Source of the DNA: Coleofasciculus sp. FACHB-T130
Lineage (GTDB): Bacteria > Cyanobacteriota > Cyanobacteriia > Cyanobacteriales > FACHB-T130
Assembly: GCF_014695375.1 (NCBI RefSeq)
Contig: NZ_JACJOG010000055.1
Coordinates: 1-64,000, forward strand
Reading direction: 5' to 3'
DNA: 64,000 nt
Below the pieces are notes generated by a model. It did no database searches, was not told where the DNA came from, and saw nothing but the letters and a program-made list of their open reading frames with translations. The first letter of the stretch is position 1. Every line of letters starts with the position of its first letter. Made by a program: the position numbers and the translations under genes. Positions 54,329 through 63,373 of the stretch are shown here, one piece after another.

Positions 54329-54345
54329 CTAGCTTATTATGATTC

Positions 54346-55293
54346 ATGGAATTTGCAGAAATTTATTCTTTCTTTAACACTACGGCAGATAAGCTGGAAG
54401 CTTGCTGGGACATACGGATTCTAAGTAATATTGCTAATCAGAGAGTTCCTGACTTTATTCTGAGTGGTCGGGGTTCTCTACTTAGAGCAGACATACACAT
54501 ACTTTGGACACAATGGTTCATTGAATCAATCTGTGATCCAGAAAAATTTGCTGACTCTACTCAGAGCTATGGTCATATATTGGTAGCTGTTCAAAAAACA
54601 GTCCCTATCATTTTTTCTGGAGTTTCTGAGGAGGAGCGTAAAACGCTTACAAAGTATATTTCAAGATTGATAGATAAAGAAGTCCAGCGCAGAAGCCCGA
54701 GAAAGCGCAGTTTTATTAGTTTAGAGGATAAAAAGCTTTTATGGGATATTTATGGACCAGAACCCCGTTGTTGGATTTGTGGATATGAATTTACAAAGTG
54801 GGCTGAAAATAAGTTCTTAGGATATGGGAGCGATACAGAACCACCGCAACATCACTTTATTGATTATATGACCTTACATGGTTTGTCTCAACGTGATATT
54901 TCCGTTGAAGTTGATCATGCTATACCTTTTTCAAAAGGTGGCAAAGAGGAAGATAACCTTCGTCTAGCTTGTGGATGGTGCAACTCTCATAAAAGCGATC
55001 GAATATCTATATATGACGTTGCAATCAAGCCGCGTATAGTGGAGCATCCAAAACTTGGAAAACAAAGCGTACCTCATCCATTTTGGATTGTTCGACTTCT
55101 GTCTGTGCGTAGACGCTGTGAGTTCGAGGATGGCTGCGATAAGACCGTAGATAATGCTCAACTGACAGTAGTTCATAAGCACCCTGAAGGCGCTATGAAT
55201 CCAACAAATTTGCGTGTTATATGCTCGGAACACGATCCTATAGGCTCCACCCGTCTAGTAAGTAGGAAAGTTGCGGAACAAATGCGTCAATAG
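54346..55293 (+). CDS. HNH endonuclease
   Basis: This 315-residue protein has a helical N-terminal domain (1-130), then the nuclease site: CWIC (142-145), SVEVDHAIPFSKGG (His191), EEDNLRLACGWCNSHKSD (Asn204, Cys209, Cys212, His215). These are the catalytic His and Asn and the zinc cysteines of the HNH fold. A second small Cys/His cluster follows (CEFEDGCDKT to ICSEHD, about 264-305), probably another zinc site. The position between a DGQHR protein and dndC suggests restriction of DNA that lacks, or carries, phosphorothioates. Confidence 0.85.
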   Translation: MEFAEIYSFFNTTADKLEACWDIRILSNIANQRVPDFILSGRGSLLRADIHILWTQWFIESICDPEKFADSTQSYGHILVAVQKTVPIIFSGVSEEERKTLTKYISRLIDKEVQRRSPRKRSFISLEDKKLLWDIYGPEPRCWICGYEFTKWAENKFLGYGSDTEPPQHHFIDYMTLHGLSQRDISVEVDHAIPFSKGGKEEDNLRLACGWCNSHKSDRISIYDVAIKPRIVEHPKLGKQSVPHPFWIVRLLSVRRRCEFEDGCDKTVDNAQLTVVHKHPEGAMNPTNLRVICSEHDPIGSTRLVSRKVAEQMRQ

Positions 55294-55303
55294 AGAGAGA
55301 CAA

Positions 55304-56863
55304 ATGACTACAAAACAACAATCAGACAAAAAACACGATAGAAGTACAGTTGCGGATCTAGTTGAAGATATTCAATCTTTAACTACTGAAATTCAAGAAC
55401 TTTACTGCTCGGATGAGATTCCTTGGGTAATTGGATACTCTGGGGGGAAAGATAGTACAGCAGTCGTACAGCTAATTTGGAATGCAGTCTCTGCTCTCCC
55501 ACCAGAGAAACGCACTAAGACAATTCATGTTATTACAACAGATACGCTGGTAGAGAATCCTATAGTTTCTGCTTGGGTGAGCAATTCTCTAAAACAGATG
55601 AAGATTGCTGCTCAAGAACAAGGAATGCCAATAGAACCTCACTTGCTCTATCCAGATACTAAAGAAAGTTTCTGGGTGTGCTTAATAGGGAAGGGATATC
55701 CTGCACCTCGAATGCGATTTCGTTGGTGTACAGAGCGCTTAAAAATACAGCCTGCTAACCGCTTCATTCGTGACATGGTTCGTGCCAGTGGTGAGGTAAT
55801 TCTTGTCTTAGGTATGCGTAAAGCTGAAAGCAACAAACGCGCTACAGTCATGGCGAAACATGAAAAGGGACGAGTTCGCGATCGTCTGAGTCCTAGATCA
55901 AGTTTAGTTAATGCTCTTGCATATACCCCTATTGAAGACTGGCACAATGATGAAGTGTGGATATATCTTAATCAGTGCCAAAACCCTTGGGGATATAGCA
56001 ATAAAGACTTATTTTCGATGTATCGAGGTGCAACAGCAGATAACGAATGTCCTCTAGTTGTGGATACTTCTACCCCTAGCTGTGGTGATTCTCGGTTTGG
56101 TTGCTGGGTTTGCACCTTAGTTAATCAAGATAAATCGATGGAGGCCATGATCCAGAATGATGAAGAGAAAGAGTGGTTACAGCCTCTTTTAGATATCCGC
56201 CGTGAATTAGATATTCAAAATGACCGTGATAAGAGAGACTTTCGCCGGATCTATGGCAAAGTCGAGCTTTTTGAACGCAATGTTGATGGTGGAATCTCAG
56301 TTGAACCAATTCATGGACCCTATACAAAATACTGGCGAGAACATTGGTTAAGGCGAGTCTTAGAAGCACAAACTCAAATTCGTCGTACTGCACCGCCTGA
56401 GATGCGCGACATCACCCTAATTACCCAGGATGAATTAAGCGAAATTCGTCGAACTTGGTTAGAAGAAAAACACGAATTTGATGACAGCTTGCCGCGTATT
56501 TATGAAGAAGTCACAGGTGAACCCTTTCAAGACACTCGTCCTGGTGCCGAGAGGAAACTTTTAGGCAGTGACGAGTGGGAAGTGCTACAAGAAATCTGCA
56601 ATGATGAAATGCACCTAGAACTGATGGCGAAGCTGCTAGATACAGAACGCCAGCATCATGCCAAAACTCGGCGCGGAGTCTATGAAAAGCTAGATAAATG
56701 CTTTGAAAGCAGTTCTCGATCGAAAGAGGATGCAATTCAAAATGCCCACGATAAGCGCGACTTAAAAAATGCTGTTGTAGAAGAAGATATTGACAAAGTG
56801 AAACAGCTAACTTGGGCAAGCATGAAATTTTCATCTCCAAAAGCAGATGACGCTAATGAATAA
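55304..56863 (+). CDS. dndC: Phosphorothioation sulfurtransferase DndC
   Basis: This protein of about 519 residues is a PP-loop ATPase with GYSGGKDST (45-52) and the DndC segments TTDTLVENPIVSAWV, MRFRWCTERLKI and GMRKAESNKRA. A cysteine cluster (CPLVVDTSTPSCGDSRFGC, WVC) probably holds the iron-sulfur centre. It activates the DNA phosphate and accepts sulfur from a cysteine desulfurase (DndA or IscS), which is not encoded in this window. The ATG at 55304 follows AGAGAGAGA and is preferred to a TTG at 55271 inside the HNH gene. No HIP1 octamers occur in this gene. Confidence 0.95.
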   Translation: MTTKQQSDKKHDRSTVADLVEDIQSLTTEIQELYCSDEIPWVIGYSGGKDSTAVVQLIWNAVSALPPEKRTKTIHVITTDTLVENPIVSAWVSNSLKQMKIAAQEQGMPIEPHLLYPDTKESFWVCLIGKGYPAPRMRFRWCTERLKIQPANRFIRDMVRASGEVILVLGMRKAESNKRATVMAKHEKGRVRDRLSPRSSLVNALAYTPIEDWHNDEVWIYLNQCQNPWGYSNKDLFSMYRGATADNECPLVVDTSTPSCGDSRFGCWVCTLVNQDKSMEAMIQNDEEKEWLQPLLDIRRELDIQNDRDKRDFRRIYGKVELFERNVDGGISVEPIHGPYTKYWREHWLRRVLEAQTQIRRTAPPEMRDITLITQDELSEIRRTWLEEKHEFDDSLPRIYEEVTGEPFQDTRPGAERKLLGSDEWEVLQEICNDEMHLELMAKLLDTERQHHAKTRRGVYEKLDKCFESSSRSKEDAIQNAHDKRDLKNAVVEEDIDKVKQLTWASMKFSSPKADDANE

Positions 56864-56921
56864 GTGCTGTTTATTCCCGATTACCCATTAGCTGTTACCG
56901 ATTACCTATTCTCAATAAGCT

Positions 56922-58907
56922 GTGATATTTCTCGAACTCGTCCTGCAAAATTTCGGCCCTTATCTAGGGCGACAAGTCATCAACCTCCGCCCCGAAACTG
57001 ATGAAAATACTCGCCCGATTATCTTAATTGGCGGCATGAATGGCGGCGGTAAAACGACCCTGATGGACGCCATTCGCCTTGCCCTATACGGTTCTCGCGC
57101 CCAATGTTCTACACGCGGCAACTTAAGCTATAACGACTTTCTTACCCAGTCAGTCAACCGCAACACCCCACCCACAGAAAAAGCCCGAATTGAATTAGCT
57201 TTCGAGGTCATTCAAGACGACAAACCAACTATTTTAAGAGTTGTCCGATATTGGGAAAAGGAACCCAAAGACGGAAAAGATACTCTCGGTATTCTAGTAG
57301 ATGAAGAATGGCCCGATAAAGCCCTTGCCAACACCTGGGACGAATACATCGAGAACCTGCTACCGCTGGGAATTTCTAATTTATTTTTGTTTGACGGCGA
57401 ACAGGTAAAAGAACTTGCCGAATTAGATACCCCACCCCCTTTAGTTGTAGGGGCAATTCAATCGCTATTAGGCTTAGAACTCTCAGAACGTCTATCCGCC
57501 GATTTAGATGTCCTCGTTAGCCGTAAGCGCAAAGAAATTGCTAGCGCTAAAGAACTCGCTACCTTAGAAGAAATTGAACAAAGACTTAATGTACAAAAAG
57601 ATGAATTAGAAGCTGCAACCCTAGAAGTAGGTTCTCTGCGAAATAACTTAGATAGGGCTGAAGAAAAGCAGCGTGAAGCCTCTGAAAAATTTCTCTACGA
57701 AGGGGGGAAAATTGCGAGCGATCGCAACCGTCTAGAAAAACAAAAAGACCATTTCACAACCCAAGCAGAAAAGGCGCGGGAAGCGCTGCGAGACTTAGCT
57801 GCTGGTAGCTTTCCTCTCACCTTAATTTCTCCCCTGCTTGAACAAGCTAAATGCCAAGCAGAAAAGGAAAGCCGTCAACAACAGAAAAAAATCGCACGAG
57901 ATGTTTTGATAGAACGAGACTATCGCCTCTTAAATTATATTTCAGAATTGTCATTAGTTTCCGAGCAACTTGACAAAATTAAATTCTTCCTAGACCAAGA
58001 AAATCAACAACTTGAGAAAGAAATTGCCGCCAATGAAAGTCCCTGGTTATTAGCAGAATTAGAAGAAATCAAGGAACTGGATAATTTCTTAAGTTTTGGC
58101 ATCAATACTGCTAAATTTAGAGCCAAAGAAAAACTAGAAGAACTAGAAAACCTAGAAATTGAGATAGATGCTCTCGATAGACAGATAGCCGCTGCTGCTT
58201 CCCCAGAAGCCTATCAACAACTACAAGATGCTGTTAGAGAAACAAATAATGCAGTCGCGAAAGCTCAAGTTGCTCATGAAATGGCTACCCGCCGTTGTGA
58301 AGAATTAAATAGAGCGATCGCTAAAACCAAAAAAGAATTAGCAGAGTATAGCGAAGACAATATCAAGCTAAAGAATAATCAGCATATTATCGCCTCTGTC
58401 GCCAAAGTCCAAGCGACTCTAAAGCTATTTCGGGAAAAATTAACCCTGAAAAAACTCAACAAATTAGAAATAGAAGTAACCGAGTGTTTCCGCTATCTGC
58501 TGCACAAATCCGACTTAGTGCATCGCGTAGCCATTGACACTCAAACCTTCAGCCTTTCTATCTACGATCCGCAAGGACAACCCGTACCAAAACATCGCCT
58601 CTCAGCCGGAGAAAAACAATTACTTGCGATCGCTTTCTTATGGGGATTAGCACGAGTCGCCGGACACCACTTACCTGTAGCAATCGACACACCGCTGGGG
58701 CGACTAGATTCTTCTCACCGACAGAATTTAGTTGAGCGATATTTTCCCTCTGCGAGTCATCAGGTGATTCTATTATCCACCGATACTGAGGTTGGCAAAA
58801 CTGAAGCCGAAAGGTTGCGAGAACTGGATGCGATCGCTCACGAGTATCTGCTGAAGTATGACACAAGCGATCGGCAGACAACCGTAGTACCCGGTTATTT
58901 CTGGTGA
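56922..58907 (+). CDS. dndD: DNA sulfur modification protein DndD
   Basis: This 661-residue protein uses a GTG start. It is an SMC/Rad50-like ATPase with Walker A GMNGGGKTT (38-46) and two coiled coils (about 190-290 and 380-490) without a zinc hook. The shared FLFDGEQVKEL, the signature SAGEKQLLAIAF and Walker B AIDTPLGRLDSS are present. DndD is an ATPase that probably opens or nicks DNA for DndC and DndE. The 58-base gap from dndC still fits an operon. Several HIP1 octamers are present, unlike in dndC. Confidence 0.95.
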   Translation: MIFLELVLQNFGPYLGRQVINLRPETDENTRPIILIGGMNGGGKTTLMDAIRLALYGSRAQCSTRGNLSYNDFLTQSVNRNTPPTEKARIELAFEVIQDDKPTILRVVRYWEKEPKDGKDTLGILVDEEWPDKALANTWDEYIENLLPLGISNLFLFDGEQVKELAELDTPPPLVVGAIQSLLGLELSERLSADLDVLVSRKRKEIASAKELATLEEIEQRLNVQKDELEAATLEVGSLRNNLDRAEEKQREASEKFLYEGGKIASDRNRLEKQKDHFTTQAEKAREALRDLAAGSFPLTLISPLLEQAKCQAEKESRQQQKKIARDVLIERDYRLLNYISELSLVSEQLDKIKFFLDQENQQLEKEIAANESPWLLAELEEIKELDNFLSFGINTAKFRAKEKLEELENLEIEIDALDRQIAAAASPEAYQQLQDAVRETNNAVAKAQVAHEMATRRCEELNRAIAKTKKELAEYSEDNIKLKNNQHIIASVAKVQATLKLFREKLTLKKLNKLEIEVTECFRYLLHKSDLVHRVAIDTQTFSLSIYDPQGQPVPKHRLSAGEKQLLAIAFLWGLARVAGHHLPVAIDTPLGRLDSSHRQNLVERYFPSASHQVILLSTDTEVGKTEAERLRELDAIAHEYLLKYDTSDRQTTVVPGYFW

Positions 58908-58923
58908 TATATTTCTGGTGATA
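58896..58923. repeat. 14-base tandem duplication at the dndD stop
   Basis: TATTTCTGGTGATA occurs twice in a row; the first copy contains the stop codon of dndD. It stands directly before the MITE-like element and may mark slippage or an insertion scar. Confidence 0.8.
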
Positions 58924-58940
58924 TAGAAATTTAGGAATAC

Positions 58941-59094
58941 TATAGCGGTTCTCACTTTTAGGCGCTACAATTTTGACCTCTCTCCAAACCTCTCTCCTGG
59001 GAGGAGAGAGGCTTTGAATTATTTCCCCTCCTCGCTTGCGGGGAGGGGCAGGGGTGGGGTTAAACTGTACTGCATCTAAACGAGAAGCGCTATA
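58941..59094. mobile_element. MITE-like element between dndD and the helicase gene
   Basis: The ends are imperfect inverted repeats (TATAGCGGTTCTCACTTTTA on the left; the complement of CTAAACGAGAAGCGCTATA on the right). Between them is a C-rich/G-rich dispersed palindrome (58975-59060). It has no coding capacity and a TA-rich target (TATATATATA). Tracts like its ends also occur near 9317 and 20876. This fits a small non-autonomous element of a cyanobacterial IS. Confidence 0.6.
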
Positions 59095-59113
59095 TATATA
59101 TTGAGCCGAAGCA

Positions 59114-60652
59114 TCACATATCCATTAACTCGTAGTTTCTCTGTAAATCCAGTAATTTAACTCTAGCTTCGCCCGAATTATCCGCTAAGTCAGCAAACTC
59201 TACAAATCGCCGCAATTCCTTTCTTAACAAATTGCGTTCTACTTCCAAAGTTTCCCGATCTAGCTCTGGTGGCACTACAATCATGTCAAATAAAGTGGCG
59301 CGTTGCTTACCTGGGTGTGGGCGCAAAATTCGTCCTCGACGCTGAATAAATTGGCGCGGATTGCTGCTACTGGCTAAAATTACAGCATTCTGAATTGCTG
59401 GAATATCGACACCCTCATCTAGACAGCGAATCGCTACCAAACCTTGTAAATCTCCCGTCTCAAATTGACGCCGCAAATTTTCTCTTTCTGATAATGGAGT
59501 TTGGGCAGTGTAGGTGTTGATTCGGTATCCCAATCCATCTCCCAAAATTTTAGCAACGGCTTTCAATTGGCGCGTGCTTTCTACAGAACCATCTCCGCAA
59601 TAAAATAAAGTGTGCGTCGTGTCCAAGCGTTTACTCATTAACTCGCGCAAAGCAGTTAACTTGTTGGTAGCAGCGCCAATTAATCTCGCCCGTTGCATCA
59701 ACAATGGCTTGAGTTCTTCACGGTCTTCCCAATTGCCTTTGCTAGAACCGTTCTGGCGTTCTTGAAACAACAGCGCCCTACCAATCCTAGCGGTTAATTT
59801 TACATAAGCACGGGCTTCTGTTTCTGTGAGTTTTACCAGGATAGGGTAGTACAAATAATGCACCAACGCACCCTGTTGAATCGCATCTTTCAGCGTGAAC
59901 TCCGGCTCTAAAACTCTACCAAAATAATCAAATAAAGATTGCGTACCTTCATCATCAAAATATCGTTCTGGTGTTGCTGACAGCGCTAGTCTTAATCCCA
60001 CTCTCGAAGGCAGACTCTTCTCCAACTGCCTTGCACCGAGATTATGCGCTTCATCTCCTACAATTAGCGTTTTGTCTGGAAAATATTTAAGTTGAGATTG
60101 CAATCCTTCACTCATCAAGGTGGCATTTGTTGTAATGAGTGTGAGAAACCGTTGATTGCCAGAACGCAGATTGTAGAGTTGCGTTGATAGCTGACTCTGC
60201 CAGTTGCGTACATTCTCAAAAGCTAAAACTGGCTGTAGTCCAAATTTCTCGCATTCTCGCGCCCACTGTGTCACCAGATGTCGATAGGGACACACGACTA
60301 CCAATACTTGCAAGGCAATTTGTTGATAAAGTGAGGTAGCGATCGCTAGCGCCGTAATCGTCTTCCCACTCCCCGTCGCCATCTTCAGCGTTCCTCTGCC
60401 TTGATTGGCAAACCAGCTAGCAACCGCTTCCTGCTGATACTGCCGCAGTTGTAAAGATGCTGGTATTCTGGGGCATCCTAGGAGTATTTCATGCCCTTCT
60501 GAGGGATGCAGATGGTAGGTTCCCTTAGAAGCAGCAACTGCTAAAAGTCTGTTAATCGGTTGCAGGTCATACTCTACTGGCGAAGCGACAGGATAGGATT
60601 GCTTTTTTGCCTGACTTTCGACTTGATAAACACCATTTGACGACAACTTCAC
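59114..60652 (-). CDS. Dnd-type SF2 helicase (putative phosphorothioation restriction protein)
   Basis: This 512-residue DEAD-like helicase has Q/motif I MATGSGKT, motif II GDEAHN, motif III LSATPER and motif VI QRRGRILRP. I recognise the dnd_restrict_1 group (TIGR04095, from memory), which occurs beside dnd genes and is named a phosphorothioation system restriction enzyme. No nuclease motif is visible, so cutting would need a partner such as the HNH protein. The GTG start is uncertain: coding-like sequence (LEWQGYWRV) continues about 14 codons upstream without a usable start. Confidence 0.82.
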   Translation of the reverse strand: MKLSSNGVYQVESQAKKQSYPVASPVEYDLQPINRLLAVAASKGTYHLHPSEGHEILLGCPRIPASLQLRQYQQEAVASWFANQGRGTLKMATGSGKTITALAIATSLYQQIALQVLVVVCPYRHLVTQWARECEKFGLQPVLAFENVRNWQSQLSTQLYNLRSGNQRFLTLITTNATLMSEGLQSQLKYFPDKTLIVGDEAHNLGARQLEKSLPSRVGLRLALSATPERYFDDEGTQSLFDYFGRVLEPEFTLKDAIQQGALVHYLYYPILVKLTETEARAYVKLTARIGRALLFQERQNGSSKGNWEDREELKPLLMQRARLIGAATNKLTALRELMSKRLDTTHTLFYCGDGSVESTRQLKAVAKILGDGLGYRINTYTAQTPLSERENLRRQFETGDLQGLVAIRCLDEGVDIPAIQNAVILASSSNPRQFIQRRGRILRPHPGKQRATLFDMIVVPPELDRETLEVERNLLRKELRRFVEFADLADNSGEARVKLLDLQRNYELMDM

Positions 60653-60981
60653 GCGCCAGTACCCCTGCCATTCAAGCTGTTGATTTATTTTATGGGTTTA
60701 GGGGAGTAATTGGGTGCGATCGCTATTTATCTAACCAGCTAATTTAAGGATTCACTACACTCAAATAGCTGCAAACTTAACTTAAAAATCAATTTACCTA
60801 GGCGCACAGATTCCCATTCTTCAAGTATATGTCAATACGTAGAAAAAATCAAGTGATATTTGATACAGTCTACACTTAATTCCTACGCCAAAAAAAAGCA
60901 CCCACTTCAAATCAAAAGTGAGTGCTTTCCACAAGTCAACCAGGAAAAAGTCTTTCTTTCACTAATTGCCTTTTGCTTGAA
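60653..60981. other. Intergenic region between the helicase and ndhJ
   Basis: AT-rich; the right end carries the ndhJ terminator (60890-60928). The left end contains the apparent coding tail of the helicase N terminus. One HIP1 octamer near 60717. Otherwise nothing recognised. Confidence 0.55.
60890..60928 (-). terminator. Rho-independent terminator of the ndhC-K-J operon
   Basis: On the minus strand AGCACTCACTT pairs with AAGTGGGTGCT around a short loop and is followed by eight T residues. It lies 54 bases after the ndhJ stop. Confidence 0.9.
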
Positions 60982-61521
60982 TCAATAAGCATCCTGCAAC
61001 TCGTAGAAATCAGGCGACACATAATCCTTCCGCAACGGATAGCCCACCCAATCTTCCGGCATCAAAAGCCGCTTCAGGTTCGGGTGTCCTTCATAGACGA
61101 TGCCATACATATCAAAAGCTTCCCGCTCTTGCCAGTCTGCCGTCTTCCAAATCCAATACACCGAAGGAACTCTAGCGTCATCTCGCGGCAAAAACACCTT
61201 CAGCCGCAGTTCCTCTGGTCTGTCAGCATTGTCGCTCACCTGGATTAGATGATAGAAGCTGACCAAATGCTCTCCTGGCCCCGCATCATAGCCACCTTGA
61301 CACTGGAGGTAGTTAAATCCGTAAGCGTAGAGAGCTGTAGCAATCGGAATCAAGAAGTCCCGGTCAACTTTGATGATCTCAACATCACTGCGATCGCGTT
61401 CTAGTTCCTGATGCTCAAAACCGTTTTCCTTCAACCAAAGGGAAACCTTACCCGCTTCCACAATTTGGGATTCTGCTTGGGGTTCCCCTGAAGATTCTGC
61501 TGGAGATTCTGCTTCAGCCAC
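60982..61521 (-). CDS. ndhJ: NAD(P)H-quinone oxidoreductase subunit J
   Basis: This 179-residue protein uses a GTG start, with a perfect AGGAGG (61533-61528) six bases ahead. Residues 1-25 are a Glu/Ser-rich tail, then [29 protein letters not shown] and [20 protein letters not shown], which identify the 30 kDa-type NdhJ subunit of the hydrophilic arm. Last gene of the operon; overlaps ndhK by eight bases. Confidence 0.95.
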   Translation of the reverse strand: MAEAESPAESSGEPQAESQIVEAGKVSLWLKENGFEHQELERDRSDVEIIKVDRDFLIPIATALYAYGFNYLQCQGGYDAGPGEHLVSFYHLIQVSDNADRPEELRLKVFLPRDDARVPSVYWIWKTADWQEREAFDMYGIVYEGHPNLKRLLMPEDWVGYPLRKDYVSPDFYELQDAY

Positions 61522-62266
61522 GACGTTCCTCCTGTTTTTCTGCCGTCAACAGTGCTGGTGCTACAGGCATACCCGTCGCTGCCGCCAGCTCTTGCGGCGG
61601 AGTTTGGCGAGTTGCCAACTGTAAATACTTGCCATCGTGGATGGTTTCTACAGCTTGCATCTTGTGAGTGGTGCTGTAATAGCGATGGATTTGCTGAAAC
61701 TGATCCCGCTCTTGGATAGAATCGTTCCCGATTTTCTTCCGCAGTTTAATGATCGCATCCATGATCGCTTCCGGACGTGGGGGACATCCAGGCAAATAGA
61801 CATCGACAGGAATCAGCTTATCCACACCCCGCACCGCAGTCGGGGAATCAGCGCTGAACATCCCGCCAGTAATCGTGCAGGCTCCCATTGCAATCACGTA
61901 CTTGGGATCTGGCATCTGCTCATAAAGGCGCACCAGAGCCGGTGCCATCTTCATGTTAATCGTGCCAGCAGTAATAATTAAATCTGCTTGCCGAGGGCTA
62001 GAACGGGGAACTAGACCAAATCTGTCAAAGTCAAATCGGGAGCCAATCATCGCCGCCACTTCAATGAAGCAGCAGGCGGTTCCAAACAACAGAGGCCACA
62101 GGCTGGAAAGCCGCGACCAGTTGTAAAGGTCGTCAACCGTTGTCAGGATGACATTTTCAGAAAGTTCTTGAGTAACAGAAGGTCGCTCAATCGGGTTAAG
62201 GATCTTCTCTTTCTGCTGCGCCTCAAAGGCAGCAATATCACTGTTACCGTTAGATTTCATGACCAT
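61514..62266 (-). CDS. ndhK: NAD(P)H-quinone oxidoreductase subunit K
   Basis: This protein of about 250 residues carries the 4Fe-4S ligands [16 protein letters not shown] and [10 protein letters not shown] typical of NdhK/NuoB, which holds cluster N2 next to the quinone site. ATG 62266 is preferred because AAGGAG lies seven bases upstream; ATG 62260 (four-base overlap with ndhC) is also possible. The Ala/Pro-rich C terminus is longer than in NuoB, as usual in cyanobacteria. Confidence 0.95.
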   Translation of the reverse strand: MVMKSNGNSDIAAFEAQQKEKILNPIERPSVTQELSENVILTTVDDLYNWSRLSSLWPLLFGTACCFIEVAAMIGSRFDFDRFGLVPRSSPRQADLIITAGTINMKMAPALVRLYEQMPDPKYVIAMGACTITGGMFSADSPTAVRGVDKLIPVDVYLPGCPPRPEAIMDAIIKLRKKIGNDSIQERDQFQQIHRYYSTTHKMQAVETIHDGKYLQLATRQTPPQELAAATGMPVAPALLTAEKQEERRG

Positions 62267-62619
62267 TCCAAGGCTCCTTTGCGCCACGCATAAACAAGAG
62301 CAACTACAAGAATTGCAATAAAGACCAAAGCTTCAATAAACGCCAGTACACCTAGACGATTGAAGGCAACGGCCCACGGATACAGGAAAACAGTTTCAAC
62401 ATCAAAAATGACGAAAACCAGCGCAAACATGTAATAGCGGATGTTGAACTGAATCCAGGCTCCCCCAATCGGTTCCATGCCAGATTCGTAAGTGGTGCGC
62501 CGCTCTGGACTACTACCACTGGGCCGCAGGAGCTTGGAGGCAGTCAGCGCCAAAATCGGCACCAGACTGGAAGCTAGCAAGAAGCCTAAAAAATACTCAT
62601 ACCCACTGAGGACAAACAC
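62257..62619 (-). CDS. ndhC: NAD(P)H-quinone oxidoreductase subunit 3 (NdhC)
   Basis: This 120-residue membrane protein uses a GTG start giving [14 protein letters not shown]. It has three membrane helices, the loop [20 protein letters not shown] and [15 protein letters not shown], all typical of NdhC. It is first in the ndhC-K-J operon, which encodes the junction of the membrane and hydrophilic arms of NDH-1. Confidence 0.95.
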   Translation of the reverse strand: MFVLSGYEYFLGFLLASSLVPILALTASKLLRPSGSSPERRTTYESGMEPIGGAWIQFNIRYYMFALVFVIFDVETVFLYPWAVAFNRLGVLAFIEALVFIAILVVALVYAWRKGALEWS

Positions 62620-62938
62620 GATCTTGTACTACCACTCAGATGAAAGGACGGCTGTTATTACTTCTTCACATTTATACATTATAAAGCGCCTGCCTCTGCC
62701 AAAGTTGCTAGTGGCGGGGCAGTGAACGTCGATCATCGATACTGTTTTCTGATTGACCCGTTCAGCTTTTCTAGTCAAGGCTCCTACTGAAGCGGACAAC
62801 GTTACTGCTAGCGAGGGATGACAGCGAAGTCCTCTCCTCAAGGCAGAGGCAAGCTAAACAATATTAAGAAAATCCCCTACTTATGGCATAATTTTTAACA
62901 TACATTTTAAGATTGGCTTCTCAATTTCATCTTGAGCC
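62620..62938. other. Divergent promoter region of ndhC and rubA
   Basis: This holds the promoters of both units; no regulator site is recognised. An open frame across it on the minus strand has no protein-like features and is not called. Confidence 0.6.
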
Positions 62939-63274
62939 ATGAGCAATCAAGCCGTCGATGCCCAACCACTAGATCGCTATGAATGTCGCGCCTGTGGCTA
63001 CATTTATGAGCCGACTAAAGGTGATAGTAAGAGTAACGTTCCCTCAGGGACATCCTTTGAAGAATTGCCAATAGATTGGCGCTGTCCAATTTGTGGGGTG
63101 CGAAAAACACAGTTTCAAAACATTGGCGTTGTAGGCTCCCCCTCTGGATTCAAGGAAAATCTGAGCTATGGTCTAGGCGTTAACCGTTTAACCCCAGGAC
63201 AGAAGAATCTTCTCATTTTTGGGGCATTAGCCTTGGGCTTCTTGTTCTTTATCAGTCTCTATGGTTTGCAATAA
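62939..63274 (+). CDS. rubA: Rubredoxin with membrane anchor (RubA)
   Basis: This 111-residue protein has a rubredoxin domain with YECRACGYIYEP and WRCPICGVRKTQF (the four iron ligands). The C-terminal membrane helix (LLIFGALALGFLFFISLYGL) is found in cyanobacterial and plastid RubA. It is needed for assembly of photosystem II, and in some strains photosystem I, and lies upstream of ycf48 as in other cyanobacteria. The ATG at 62939 gives a 17-residue hydrophilic start. Confidence 0.95.
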   Translation: MSNQAVDAQPLDRYECRACGYIYEPTKGDSKSNVPSGTSFEELPIDWRCPICGVRKTQFQNIGVVGSPSGFKENLSYGLGVNRLTPGQKNLLIFGALALGFLFFISLYGLQ

Positions 63275-63373
63275 AACCAGCCTCAGCTTGCAAAAGCTGA
63301 AGCGAATCCCCGCCGCATTCGCTGGATTAACACTCGTATAGTAGAAGATTTGCACGCACCAGTTCTGGATAGT

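Noticed and set aside
62629-62841. Open frame of 70 codons between ndhC and rubA
   Set aside because: It covers the divergent promoter region and has no conserved features.
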